From the NCBI RefSeq assembly GCF_900108175.1, contig NZ_FNVO01000018.1, positions 1-64,000 of the forward strand: DNA of 64,000 nucleotides, in the 5' to 3' direction. Each line of letters starts with the position of its first letter. The stretch's first letter is position 1. This document shows, one piece after another, positions 26,755 to 34,556 of this stretch. The notes under the pieces were generated by a model. The model was given only the letters and a program-made list of their open reading frames with translations, searched no databases and had not been told where the DNA came from. The translations under genes and the position numbers were made by a program. The DNA comes from Thermomonospora echinospora. GTDB taxonomy: Bacteria > Actinomycetota > Actinomycetes > Streptosporangiales > Streptosporangiaceae.

Positions 26755-28494
26755 TCAGTTCATCGAGGCCCGGATCTGTGCCTCGGTGAGGGGGGTGCCG
26801 TAGGTGCGCACGTTGCTGATCAGGCCCGGGAAGTGGTCGGCCGACCTGCCCTGGTACTTGCCGCGGCCGATCGTCAGCGTACCGGTGGAGGCCCAGCCGG
26901 TGACGCCGGTCTCGGTGTCGGCCAGAACGCCGTTGACGTAGAGCTTGATGGTCTTGGCGGCGGCGTCGTAGACGCCGGTCAGGTGGGTCCAGGCGCCGGG
27001 GGTGGTGATGGGCGCGTAGACCGTCTTCCAGCCCGGGTGGGCCTCGTCGGAGGCGGGCATGCTGAACGCCCACGTCGGGCCCAGATCGTCGTGGACGGAG
27101 TTGTACTGCAGGAAGAAGGCGCTGATCGTGTTGCCGTCCTGCCCGATGACCGTGTGGTTGCCGGTGCCGCCGTCGTGCTTGACCCAGGCCGAGGCGGTGA
27201 AGCCGCCCGTCGTGTCGACCACGGCCGTGTTCGGGATGACCTCACCGCTGGTGCCGTTGAATCGGGCGACCTTGCCCCGGGTCGGGTCGGTGACCCAGGA
27301 GACCCCGGCGCTGAGGGCGCCGGTGTGACCGCCGGCCCGGTCCTCGGCGCCCGTGCCCGCGCCCTCGTTCAGCGCCCAGGCACCGGTCGGCGAGGACGGG
27401 AGCTTCTCGGGCGTGTCCTTCGGATCGGTGTCCTTTGGTTTGGTGTCTTCGGGCTTGGTGTCCTCGGGCTTGGTGTCTTCGGGCTTGGGGTCTTCAGGCT
27501 TGGTGTCCTCGGGCTTGGTGTCCTCGGGGGATCCGCCCTCCTGGCCGCCGGCCTGGTACACCCGCACGTAGTCCACCAGCATCTCGGCCGGATCCGCCGG
27601 AGTGGTCGCGGTGGCGGCATTGGCGGGGCCGCCGAAGGTGCCGCTGTCGATGGCCAGGTTGAGCAGCAGGTAGAACGGCTGCTCGAAGTACCATCCGTCG
27701 GGGCGGGTGTTGACGGCCTGGTCCTTGCGGGTGGTGAAGTGGACCTGACCGTCCACAGAGAAGGACATGTGGTCGGGGAACCAGTCGACCGCGTACACGT
27801 GGTAGTCGTCGCCGAAGTTCCCGCCGCCCGGCAGCGTCGCCGCCTTGTAGTCCAGGTAGTGGCCGGCCGGGGCGTCGCCGGAGTGGATCGCCGAGCTGAC
27901 CTCGCCGGGCTTGGAGCCGGCGTGCTCCATCACGTCGATCTCGCCGCGGTTGGGCCAGGGGCCGTCGTCCCCCATCGCCCAGAAGGCGGGCCAGACCCCG
28001 GCGCCCTTGGGCACCTTGATCCGTGCCTCGAACCGCCCGTACTTCTGGGAGAACTTCCCCAGGGTCTTCAGCCGTGCCGAGGTGAACGCGCAGGTGCCGG
28101 CCCCACCGGCCGGCGTGTACGGGCACTGCAGGGCGGCGTCCTGGTTGCGGCGCGCCTTGATCGACAGTTGCCCGTCACCGGTCAGTTCGGAGTTCTGCCG
28201 GGAGTCGGTGTAGGTCTGCAGTTCCTGGTTGCCCCAGCCGGGGTTGTCCCCCTGGTCACCGTTGGCCCCCAGGTCATGGACCCACTTGTCGGCGTCGGGA
28301 GCCGAGCCCGCGGGACCGTCGAACTCGTCCGCCCAGGTGAGCCGCCAGCCGGCCGGCTGGTCCGACTCCGGCGGCAGGGGGGCGGAGGTCCCGGCGAGCA
28401 TGACCGCGGGCATCACCCCGGCCGACATCACACAGACCGCCAGCACCGCCGGCAGCCAGAAGGGCCCCCAGCGGAATCCTTTCCTTCCAGCCAA
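26755..28494 (-). CDS. Secreted GH16 endo-beta-1,3-glucanase-like enzyme with LamG domain
   Basis: A 579-residue exported glycoside hydrolase. A signal peptide (RKGFRWGPFWLPAVLAVCVM) leads to a GH16 catalytic domain (about residues 48-310). Its active-site motif is GEIDVMEHAG (E185 nucleophile, D187, E190 acid/base), typical of laminarinases. A charged linker of about nine PEDTK/PKDT repeats joins it to a C-terminal LamG/concanavalin-like domain (about 365-579) that could bind glucan. The likely start is TTG at 28494 with AAAGGA 8 nt upstream; no ATG lies before the signal peptide. It is divergent from the lasso cluster. Confidence 0.9.
   Translation of the reverse strand: MAGRKGFRWGPFWLPAVLAVCVMSAGVMPAVMLAGTSAPLPPESDQPAGWRLTWADEFDGPAGSAPDADKWVHDLGANGDQGDNPGWGNQELQTYTDSRQNSELTGDGQLSIKARRNQDAALQCPYTPAGGAGTCAFTSARLKTLGKFSQKYGRFEARIKVPKGAGVWPAFWAMGDDGPWPNRGEIDVMEHAGSKPGEVSSAIHSGDAPAGHYLDYKAATLPGGGNFGDDYHVYAVDWFPDHMSFSVDGQVHFTTRKDQAVNTRPDGWYFEQPFYLLLNLAIDSGTFGGPANAATATTPADPAEMLVDYVRVYQAGGQEGGSPEDTKPEDTKPEDPKPEDTKPEDTKPEDTKPKDTDPKDTPEKLPSSPTGAWALNEGAGTGAEDRAGGHTGALSAGVSWVTDPTRGKVARFNGTSGEVIPNTAVVDTTGGFTASAWVKHDGGTGNHTVIGQDGNTISAFFLQYNSVHDDLGPTWAFSMPASDEAHPGWKTVYAPITTPGAWTHLTGVYDAAAKTIKLYVNGVLADTETGVTGWASTGTLTIGRGKYQGRSADHFPGLISNVRTYGTPLTEAQIRASMN
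27420..27530 (-). repeat. 15-bp tandem repeats coding for PEDTK linker
   Basis: Seven or more 15-bp units such as GGGCTTGGTGTCCTC (plus strand) encode Pro-Glu-Asp-Thr-Lys, with Asp/Lys variants, between GH16 and LamG domains. Confidence 0.85.
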
Positions 28495-29330
28495 GAGAAT
28501 TCCTTTCCCCTGTACGGTTTCCGCTGCCCGCGAGTGCCGTTCTCATCCGTGGACGCCCACCTCGTCGGCCTCCTCGGCGTCCGGCGCGCGTCCCGGACCG
28601 GAGACCGGCGATCCGGTCCGGTGGGCGGCCGGCCGGCCGTCGTCGGCGATGCGCTGCACGACTCTCATCGCTTCTCTTTCCCGAACCGGCCGAAAGGAGC
28701 GAAATGGTCGAGGTGCTTCCGGTGGACATTCCCGGGCTTCTCCCCGGGATCGGCACGGGAAATGGCGAGGCGCGGACGAGGCGCCCAGGAGGAGGCACAT
28801 TGCCCGGTTTCCACCTCGGTGATTATTGAGGGACGAAGATCGGCCGGTCAAGATCGGCCACGGTCGGCCGGACGCGGCAGGGAGAGGGCCGCAACCGGTC
28901 CGGGGCTGATGGATCGATCGCCCACGGCACGACCGGCGGGCCGTATCGACCCTCCTGTGCGGGGATGAACGAGCACGTCAGAGTCCCGCTCGCCGTCCAG
29001 AGCAGGTCGGCGCACGCCAGAGCACGCCACCGGACGGCCGCCCTCGATCACCGGAGACGACCATCATGGTCATCGCGAAACCGGCACATATCACTCAGTC
29101 GTGGTCCCGGCCACGGCCGGATGTGGCCGCCGGAGGTTCGCCGCGCTGATTCGGGCCGGCCGGGCCGCTGGGCATGGCGGCCAGAGGCCGTGGTCGTTTG
29201 ATTTTCAACCATTGGCTTGTTCACGCCATGGAGTTGTCCCAACCCTCTGCGTGGTCGAACGTGGAATGCGGACGGGGGCACGCCCCCGGAAACCCCACCG
29301 CTTCGGCACACGGAAAGGAGGTGAGACGTC
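28495..29330. other. Long intergenic region upstream of the lasso-peptide cluster
   Basis: 836 bp between the divergent GH16 gene and the precursor gene. It contains one plausible 41-codon reading frame (28,704-28,829, listed separately). Two AAGATCGGCC repeats occur near 28,840-28,860. The AT-richest part (about 29,190-29,260) is the best place for the cluster promoter, but I cannot pick -35/-10 elements with confidence. Confidence 0.5.
28704..28829 (+). CDS. Possible small peptide gene (41 codons) upstream of lasso cluster
   Basis: An AAAGGAG ribosome site lies 5 nt before the ATG. The frame encodes 41 residues starting MVEVLPVDIPGLLPG and ending GFHLGDY, then TGA. It has a Gly/Pro/Arg-rich middle and no Cys. 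I do not recognise it. It lacks the YxxP leader motif of lasso precursors. It could be a leader peptide, an unrelated small protein or chance; the ribosome site is the main support. Confidence 0.3.
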   Translation: MVEVLPVDIPGLLPGIGTGNGEARTRRPGGGTLPGFHLGDY

Positions 29331-29462
29331 ATGGCGTCCGCACTTTACGAGCCGCCCGCCCTCACGCGGATCGGCGACCTGCGCGAAGTCACCCTCGGTC
29401 CCAAGACCTGGGGCTTCGACTACACGTGGCAGTGCCTGTTCGTCGGCTGCCCGCCGAACTGA
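29331..29462 (+). CDS. lasA: Lasso peptide precursor (class IV, LP2006-like core)
   Basis: A 43-residue precursor with a very strong ribosome site (AAAGGAGGTGAG, ATG 6 nt on). The leader (residues 1-22) has the Y6-x-x-P9-x-L11 motif read by lasso RiPP recognition elements, and Thr21 at position -2, where lasso leaders are cut. The core (23-43) starts Gly1, has Asp8 for an 8-residue macrolactam, aromatic residues W5, F7, Y9, W11, and Cys13 and Cys18 in the tail, ending Cys-Pro-Pro-Asn. The G-x-x-x-W-G-F-(D/E)-x-x-W-x-C pattern recalls LP2006 (as I remember it GRPNWGFENDWSCVRVC), the class IV type with a tail disulfide. Confidence 0.93.
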   Translation: MASALYEPPALTRIGDLREVTLGPKTWGFDYTWQCLFVGCPPN

Positions 29463-29481
29463 TCCCGGGTGTCAGCCCGGA

Positions 29482-29513
29482 GGCCGTGCCGGCGGCGAGC
29501 CGCCGGCACGGCC
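29482..29513 (+). terminator. Intercistronic hairpin between precursor and cyclase genes
   Basis: Perfect 15-bp GC stem (29,482-29,496 with 29,499-29,513) and 2-nt loop, 19 nt after the precursor stop. It is the only large gap in the operon. It probably acts as a partial terminator or 3' stabiliser that keeps precursor mRNA in excess over enzyme mRNA. Confidence 0.7.
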
Positions 29514-29572
29514 GTTCATCCCGCCCCATTCCGGCCCGGGGCGTTCATCGGTTTTCCTCACGAGGAGAGGCA

Positions 29573-31408
29573 ATGCGATTCTTCGTCGTTCCCGACGACG
29601 CGGCGGGAGAGGCCGTCGTGTCGTCGCTGCGCGGCCGGGCGGGCCTGCGCATCGTCCAGCATGAGTCCGGGCGTCCCTGGATCGCCGGATGGTGGCGGGA
29701 CGAGGAGATGGCCTGGGCCGCCGTGGGCCGACGCCGCATCGCGATCCTGGGCATGGCGGCGGCCGCGCCGCGCTGGCTGGCCGGGTACGTCGCCGCCCTG
29801 AACGGGCCGGGCGGGCTGGACGGCCTGTCACGCGAGTTGCCCGGCAGCTTCCATGCGGTCGCGGTCGTGGACGGCGTCGTGTGCGTGCAGGGCAGCCTGT
29901 CGACGGTCCGGGAGGTCTTCCACGGGCGGGTGCTGGACACGACGGTGGCGGCCGATCGCCCGGACACGCTCGCCGCGCTGACCGGTGCGGGAGTGCGGGA
30001 GGACCTGCTGGCCACCAGGCTCATCGCCCCCGCACCTCCGTGGCCGTTGGAGGAACGATGCCTGTGGAAGGGCGTCCACGCGCTTCCTCCGGGCTGCCGC
30101 TTGGAGATCGACCCGGGAGGCCGGAGCCGGATCAGGCACTGGTTCCACCCGCCCGCGCCCACCCTCCCGCTCGCCGACGGGGCACACCGGGTACGGGAGG
30201 CGCTGCGCGACGCTGTGGCGGTCCGTGCGCACGGCAGGATGACGCTGAGCGCGGACCTGTCCGGCGGCATGGACTCCACCAGCGTGTGCTTCTTGGCCGC
30301 CGGCAAGGTCAAGCGTCTGGTCACCGTCCTGCACGAGGGCGCCGACCAGGGCAGCGACGACGCCCGCTGGGCCGAACTCGCCGCCACCGCGATGCCCAAC
30401 ACCGAACTCGTCGTTCACGGCCGCCGGGCTTTCCCGCTGAACTTCGCGGGCCTGCTGGCGGACGACCCCGACCTGGAGGCGCCGTTCCCCGCCATCCGGG
30501 TCCGGGCGGTCCTGCAGGAGCAGGCCCGCCGGCTGGCCGCGGCCGGTCTGACCAGGCATCTGACCGGGCACGGTGGTGACGAGCTGTTCCACCCCACGCC
30601 CGGCTATCTGTACGACCTGGTGCGCCGGCGCCCGTTGCAGGGGATCCGGCAGGTGCGCGCCAACCGGGCCATCTACCGCTGGGCGACGGGCCCCACGATC
30701 CGGGAGCTGCTGGACCGCACCTCCTTTTCCCGCTGGCTCGGCCGGAACGTGGGCCGCACGCTGGACGAACCGATTCGCGGTGTCAACTCCACGCCGCTGT
30801 CGGGCTGGGGCATCGCCTACCGGATGCCCGGCTGGGCCACACCCGACGCGATGGCGTCGGTACGCCGCACGCTCCGCGAGACGGCCGACGCCGTGGCCGA
30901 GCCGCTGTCGGACCTGCGCGGGCGGCACATGATGCTCCAGAGCGTCCGCTGCGCCGGCGCCCTGATGCGCCGGACCAGCCGCCTGTCGGCGCGGTACGGC
31001 GTCACCATCGAGGCCCCGTTCCTGGACGACCAGGTGGTCGAGGCGGCGCTCGCCCTCGACTACGCCGACTGCATGGCCGCCGACCGGTACAAGCCCGCGC
31101 TGGTCGAGGCGATGCGGGGCATCGTCCCGGACGCCAACCTGGGCCGCCGTTCGAAGGCCGAGTTCAGCGCCGACGTCTACGCCGGCCTGCGGCGGCACCG
31201 TGACGAACTGCTGGAACTGTGCGACGGGATGCGACTGGCCGACCTCGGGCTCGTCGACGCCACCGCCCTGCGCGCCACGCTGCTGAACCTGCCGCCGTTC
31301 TCGCTGCGGCTGATGCCGCTGCTCGGCACCTTCGCCTGCGAGGTGTGGCTGCGTTCGATGCCCGCCGGGACCCCCGAGGCCCCGGCCCGCCTGAAGGGAA
31401 GCCGATGA
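29573..31408 (+). CDS. lasC: Lasso cyclase (asparagine synthetase-like macrolactam synthetase)
   Basis: A 611-residue enzyme that adenylates the side-chain carboxylate of core Asp8 and closes the isopeptide bond with the N-terminal amine. The glutaminase-like N-terminal half lacks the Cys2 nucleophile (starts MRFFVVPDD), as in lasso cyclases. The synthetase half has the ATP-pyrophosphatase loop LSADLSGGMDSTSV, TGHGGDELF, EAPFLDDQVVEAALA and a C-terminal GRRSKAEFSADVYAG. ATG follows GAGGAGAGG. It overlaps the next gene by 4 bp (ATGA). Confidence 0.96.
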   Translation: MRFFVVPDDAAGEAVVSSLRGRAGLRIVQHESGRPWIAGWWRDEEMAWAAVGRRRIAILGMAAAAPRWLAGYVAALNGPGGLDGLSRELPGSFHAVAVVDGVVCVQGSLSTVREVFHGRVLDTTVAADRPDTLAALTGAGVREDLLATRLIAPAPPWPLEERCLWKGVHALPPGCRLEIDPGGRSRIRHWFHPPAPTLPLADGAHRVREALRDAVAVRAHGRMTLSADLSGGMDSTSVCFLAAGKVKRLVTVLHEGADQGSDDARWAELAATAMPNTELVVHGRRAFPLNFAGLLADDPDLEAPFPAIRVRAVLQEQARRLAAAGLTRHLTGHGGDELFHPTPGYLYDLVRRRPLQGIRQVRANRAIYRWATGPTIRELLDRTSFSRWLGRNVGRTLDEPIRGVNSTPLSGWGIAYRMPGWATPDAMASVRRTLRETADAVAEPLSDLRGRHMMLQSVRCAGALMRRTSRLSARYGVTIEAPFLDDQVVEAALALDYADCMAADRYKPALVEAMRGIVPDANLGRRSKAEFSADVYAGLRRHRDELLELCDGMRLADLGLVDATALRATLLNLPPFSLRLMPLLGTFACEVWLRSMPAGTPEAPARLKGSR

Positions 31409-31656
31409 ACCTGTCACCCGACGTGATCGTCACCGAGACCGACACGGGCACGGTGCTGCTCGACGAGCGGACCGGACGCTACTGGACGCTCAACCCGACC
31501 GGCGGCGCCGTGCTGCGGCTGCTGGTGGACGGCCGCACCCCCGAAGAGGCCGCCGGGGAGCTCGCCCGGCGGCACCCCGCGTTCGCCGACCGGATCGCCC
31601 AGGACGTGCGGGCGCTCGTCGGCTCGCTCCTCGAAGAGAAGGTGATGGTGCCATGA
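31405..31656 (+). CDS. lasB1: Lasso RiPP recognition element (PqqD-like, B1 protein)
   Basis: An 83-residue PqqD-fold protein that binds the precursor leader and presents it to the peptidase. The pattern VLLDERTGRYWTLNPTGGAV, then LLVDGRTPEEAAGELARR, is typical of discrete RREs in actinobacterial lasso clusters. It is coupled by 4-bp overlaps to both neighbours. Its expected ligand is the YxxP-L segment of the precursor leader. Confidence 0.95.
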   Translation: MNLSPDVIVTETDTGTVLLDERTGRYWTLNPTGGAVLRLLVDGRTPEEAAGELARRHPAFADRIAQDVRALVGSLLEEKVMVP

Positions 31657-32075
31657 CGATGCCCGTGACGCTCGAGGAGACCGTCCGGGTCCCGCTGCGG
31701 CGGCGGACGGCGGCCCGGCCGGCCGTGCTGGCCGCCGCTCTGCTGGAGCGGCTGCCCCCACGACGGCTGCGGCAGGTCCTGCGGGCCGCTGCTCGGGGCT
31801 CCCGTCCCGCGACCCGGGCGCAGGCGCTGGCCGCGCGCCAGGCGGTCGTCTCGGTCAGTGTGCGCTGCGCCGGGCAGGGCTGTCTGCGGCGGTCCATCGC
31901 GGTCGCGTTGCTGTGCCGGCTGGGTGGCGCCTGGCCGGACTGGTGTACCGGGGTCCGCACCGAGCCGTTCCGCGCCCACGCCTGGATCGAGGTGGACGGG
32001 CAGGCGGTCGGCGAGCACGAGGACATGCGGCTCTACCACAAGACGATGGCGGTCCCGGCACGGAGAGGGGAATGA
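31653..32075 (+). CDS. lasB2: Lasso leader peptidase (transglutaminase-like, B2 protein)
   Basis: A 140-residue cysteine protease of the transglutaminase-like fold that removes the leader. The Cys is in GQGCLRRSIA, the His in FRAHAWIEVDG, and the following Asp completes the expected Cys-His-Asp triad. The basic N-terminal helices (RRRTAARPAVLAAALLERLP) are usual for stand-alone B2 proteins. It overlaps lasB1 and the MauE-like gene by 4 bp each. Confidence 0.94.
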   Translation: MTMPVTLEETVRVPLRRRTAARPAVLAAALLERLPPRRLRQVLRAAARGSRPATRAQALAARQAVVSVSVRCAGQGCLRRSIAVALLCRLGGAWPDWCTGVRTEPFRAHAWIEVDGQAVGEHEDMRLYHKTMAVPARRGE

Positions 32076-32623
32076 GGATGCGCGACTTCCTCGCACTGGC
32101 CGTGCAGGGCGTGGTGGCCGGGGTGTTCGCCCTCGCCGTCCTCGGCAAGCTGCGCGGACGCGACGGTTTCGGCCGGTTCGCGACCACCGTCGGCCGGCTG
32201 ACGATGCGCCCGGGCCGGCCCGCGGTCGTGATCGCCGCCGTGGTCACGGCCGTGGAGGTGGTGACCACGGTGCTGGTCGCGGTGCCGGCCACGGCCCGGG
32301 CCGGTTGCTGGGCGGCGTCGGGCCTGCTGGTGCTGTTCGTCGCGGTGGTGTTCCGAGCGGTGCGCGGCCGGGTCTTCGCCGAGTGCGGCTGCTTCGGCGG
32401 GCGCGGCTCGGTCATGAGCTATCCCCTTCTACTGCGCAACCTCCTGCTCTTGGCGCTCGCCCTCACGGGTGCGGCGCTCGCTCCCGCCGACCCGCCGCAC
32501 CCCGTCCCCGTCCACGGCGCTGCCCTCGTCCTCGGCTTGGCGGCGGCAGCGGTGTTCCTGCGTTCCTACGACCGCCTCACCGCCGTTGTCCTCACCCGGC
32601 TGGACCCCTGGGCGGGGACATGA
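32072..32623 (+). CDS. MauE/DoxX-like membrane protein in lasso operon
   Basis: A 183-residue integral membrane protein with four or five helices (ALAVQGVVAGVFALAVLGKL; VVIAAVVTAVEVVTTVLVAV; CWAASGLLVLFVAVVF; and two more). The GKL.GRD..G.F...V segment and the VFAECGCFGG motif are typical of MauE-family proteins. MauE is needed for the disulfide-rich small subunit of methylamine dehydrogenase. Here, between the peptidase and exporter genes with 4-bp overlaps, a role in forming the Cys13-Cys18 disulfide of the lasso tail is plausible but inferred. A second Met at 32078 could also start it. Confidence 0.85.
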   Translation: MRMRDFLALAVQGVVAGVFALAVLGKLRGRDGFGRFATTVGRLTMRPGRPAVVIAAVVTAVEVVTTVLVAVPATARAGCWAASGLLVLFVAVVFRAVRGRVFAECGCFGGRGSVMSYPLLLRNLLLLALALTGAALAPADPPHPVPVHGAALVLGLAAAAVFLRSYDRLTAVVLTRLDPWAGT

Positions 32624-33576
32624 ACGGGCCGGGGCCTGCGGTCGAGGTCATCGGACTGCGCCGGAGTTTCGGCGAGACCGCCGCTTTGGACGGAATCGAT
32701 CTGACCGTGCCGCGCGGAACGGTGCTCGGGCTGCTGGGCCACAATGGCGCAGGCAAGAGCACGCTGGTCAACGTGCTGACGACACTGCTGCGACCGACCG
32801 GCGGCACTGCCCGCGTCGCCGGCCACGACGTCGTGGAGCAGGCCGCCCGGGTCCGCCGCAGCATCGGTCTGGCCGGGCAGCACGTGACGCTGGACCTGGC
32901 CATGTCCGCCCGGGACAACCTGATCCTGGCCGCCCGGCTGTGGGGGGCCGGGCGCCGGCAGGCCCGGGAGCGGGCCGGGCATCTGCTGGAGGTGTTCGGC
33001 CTGACCGCCGCCGCCGACCGTCCGGCCCGCAGTTGCTCAGGCGGGATGCGGCGGCGCCTGGACCTTGCCGTCACCTTCACCAGACGCCCGGAAGTGGTGT
33101 TCCTGGACGAGCCCGGCACCGGCCTGGACCCGGTCAGCCGGCTGGGCATGTGGGACATGGTGCGGGGGCTCACCCGGGCGGGCTCGACCGTCGTCCTGAC
33201 CACTCAGCATCTGGAGGAGGCCGACCACCTGGCGGACTCGATCACCGTGCTCGCCGAGGGCCGGGTGGTCGCCTCCGGTACCCCGGCCGACCTGAAGGCC
33301 CGGGTCGGGCGGCGCACCGTGGAGGTGCGCTGCGTCGCGGCCGATGACGTCGCCAGGGCCGGGGAGGCACTGCACCGGGCAGGGCTGCGGCCGGAGTGCG
33401 ACCCGCTCCGCCGGACGGTGACCGCGGTGGTGACCCGGGAACGCGACCTGGCGGCCATGGTGCGGGCCCTGGACGCCGCCGCCGTCGAGCCCACCCGGTT
33501 GACCCTGGCCGAGCCGGGGCTCGACCAGGTGTACCTGGCCCTGGTCGGGCATGGTGGAACGGAGGACTTCCGATGA
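32620..33576 (+). CDS. ABC transporter ATP-binding protein (lasso export/immunity)
   Basis: A 318-residue DrrA-like ATPase. Walker A is GHNGAGKST, the signature is [10 protein letters not shown], Walker B is VVFLDEPGTGLDP, and the switch His is in VVLTTQHLEEAD. The C-terminal ~80 residues form the DrrA-type domain ending LDQVYLALVG. It pairs with the permease that overlaps its stop by 4 bp. Together they should export the mature lasso peptide and give self-protection; this differs from the single-chain McjD type. Confidence 0.95.
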   Translation: MNGPGPAVEVIGLRRSFGETAALDGIDLTVPRGTVLGLLGHNGAGKSTLVNVLTTLLRPTGGTARVAGHDVVEQAARVRRSIGLAGQHVTLDLAMSARDNLILAARLWGAGRRQARERAGHLLEVFGLTAAADRPARSCSGGMRRRLDLAVTFTRRPEVVFLDEPGTGLDPVSRLGMWDMVRGLTRAGSTVVLTTQHLEEADHLADSITVLAEGRVVASGTPADLKARVGRRTVEVRCVAADDVARAGEALHRAGLRPECDPLRRTVTAVVTRERDLAAMVRALDAAAVEPTRLTLAEPGLDQVYLALVGHGGTEDFR

Positions 33577-34427
33577 CCACCGTGGCGCGCCCTCCCGGCA
33601 CCGCCACCCGGCCGTCCGGCGCACTCTCGTTCGAGGGAACGGCCGGCTGGCAAGGGACCGGCACGGCGGCGCAGATCGGGGTGCTCACCGCACGGTTGAT
33701 GCGCACCCTCGTCCTGGACCGGCGAGTGCTCGCCGTCGGCGTGCTCGAACCGCTGGTGATGCTGGTGGCCTTCGGCCAGGTCTTCGCGGGACTGGCGCAC
33801 AGCCCGGGTTTTCCGCCGGGCGTGCGTTACCTCGACTTCCTGCTGCCCGCGCTGCTCCTCACCACCGCCCTGCAGAGCGGGGTGCAGGCCGGTATGGGCA
33901 TCGTGGACGACACCCGCACCGGGCTGCTCACACGGCTGCGGTCCATGCCGGTCCGGCCGGGCTCGATCCTCGCCGCCCATGGCCTGGCCTGCCTGGTGCG
34001 GGGCGCGCTGCGGCTGTTCCTGCTGCTGGTCCTGGCCTGGAGCCTGTTCGGTCACCGGCCGCCGGGAGGACCGGCGGGGGTGCTGGCCGCCGCCGTGCTG
34101 TGCCTGGTGATCGGTTGGAGTCTGGGCTGGGTGTTCCTCGCGCTGGCCTGTTGGATCGATCGGGTGGAGCTGTTGCAGGCCACCACCGGGCTGGTGATGT
34201 TCCCGCTGATGTTCGCCTCCAACGCCTTCGTCCCGGTCGGCGCGCTGCCGACCTGGCTGGAGTGGATCGCCCGGCTCAACCCGGTCACCTACGGCGTCGA
34301 CGCCGCTCGCGACCTGTGCCTGACCGGCGCCACCGGCCCCGGCGCCCTGGCCGCCGCCGGCATCGGCCTCGCCATCGCCGTATCGGCCGCCCCGGTCGCC
34401 GTACGCGGCCTCGCCCGTTCCCGGTGA
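33573..34427 (+). CDS. ABC-2 type permease (lasso export/immunity)
   Basis: A 284-residue DrrB-like permease with six predicted helices, e.g. VLEPLVMLVAFGQVFAGLA, LRLFLLLVLAWSLFG and VLCLVIGWSLGWVFLAL. The conserved loop TGLLTRLRSMPVRPGSILAAH matches ABC-2 transporters of the daunorubicin type, and LNPVTYGVDAARDL is the typical C-terminal motif. It is the last gene of the lasso operon. Confidence 0.94.
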   Translation: MTTVARPPGTATRPSGALSFEGTAGWQGTGTAAQIGVLTARLMRTLVLDRRVLAVGVLEPLVMLVAFGQVFAGLAHSPGFPPGVRYLDFLLPALLLTTALQSGVQAGMGIVDDTRTGLLTRLRSMPVRPGSILAAHGLACLVRGALRLFLLLVLAWSLFGHRPPGGPAGVLAAAVLCLVIGWSLGWVFLALACWIDRVELLQATTGLVMFPLMFASNAFVPVGALPTWLEWIARLNPVTYGVDAARDLCLTGATGPGALAAAGIGLAIAVSAAPVAVRGLARSR

Positions 34428-34556
34428 AAGGAGGCCCTCTGCTCCGGAAAGCACGATGTCCACCCGGTGGTACCGCGACTTGCCGTAACTTTGCGACAGC
34501 AAGCAGTATCCGTTGCGGTGTGTCACCCAGGGCACCGGGTGGAGGTGGCCGTCGTT

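Noticed and set aside
26833..28968. 711-codon plus-strand frame antisense to GH16
   Set aside because: Low-complexity Gly/Val/Leu repeats mirror the PEDTK linker; no ribosome site, no domain.
29075..29150. Tiny 27-codon frame MVIAKPAHITQSW upstream of lasA
   Set aside because: Only a modest ribosome-like GGAG, no motif, and ends 180 bp before lasA; too little to call.
29409..29462. Alternative lasso core starting at Trp27 of the precursor
   Set aside because: It would leave no Asp/Glu at ring positions 7-9 (the Asp would be residue 4), while the Gly23 start gives Asp8 and Thr at -2.
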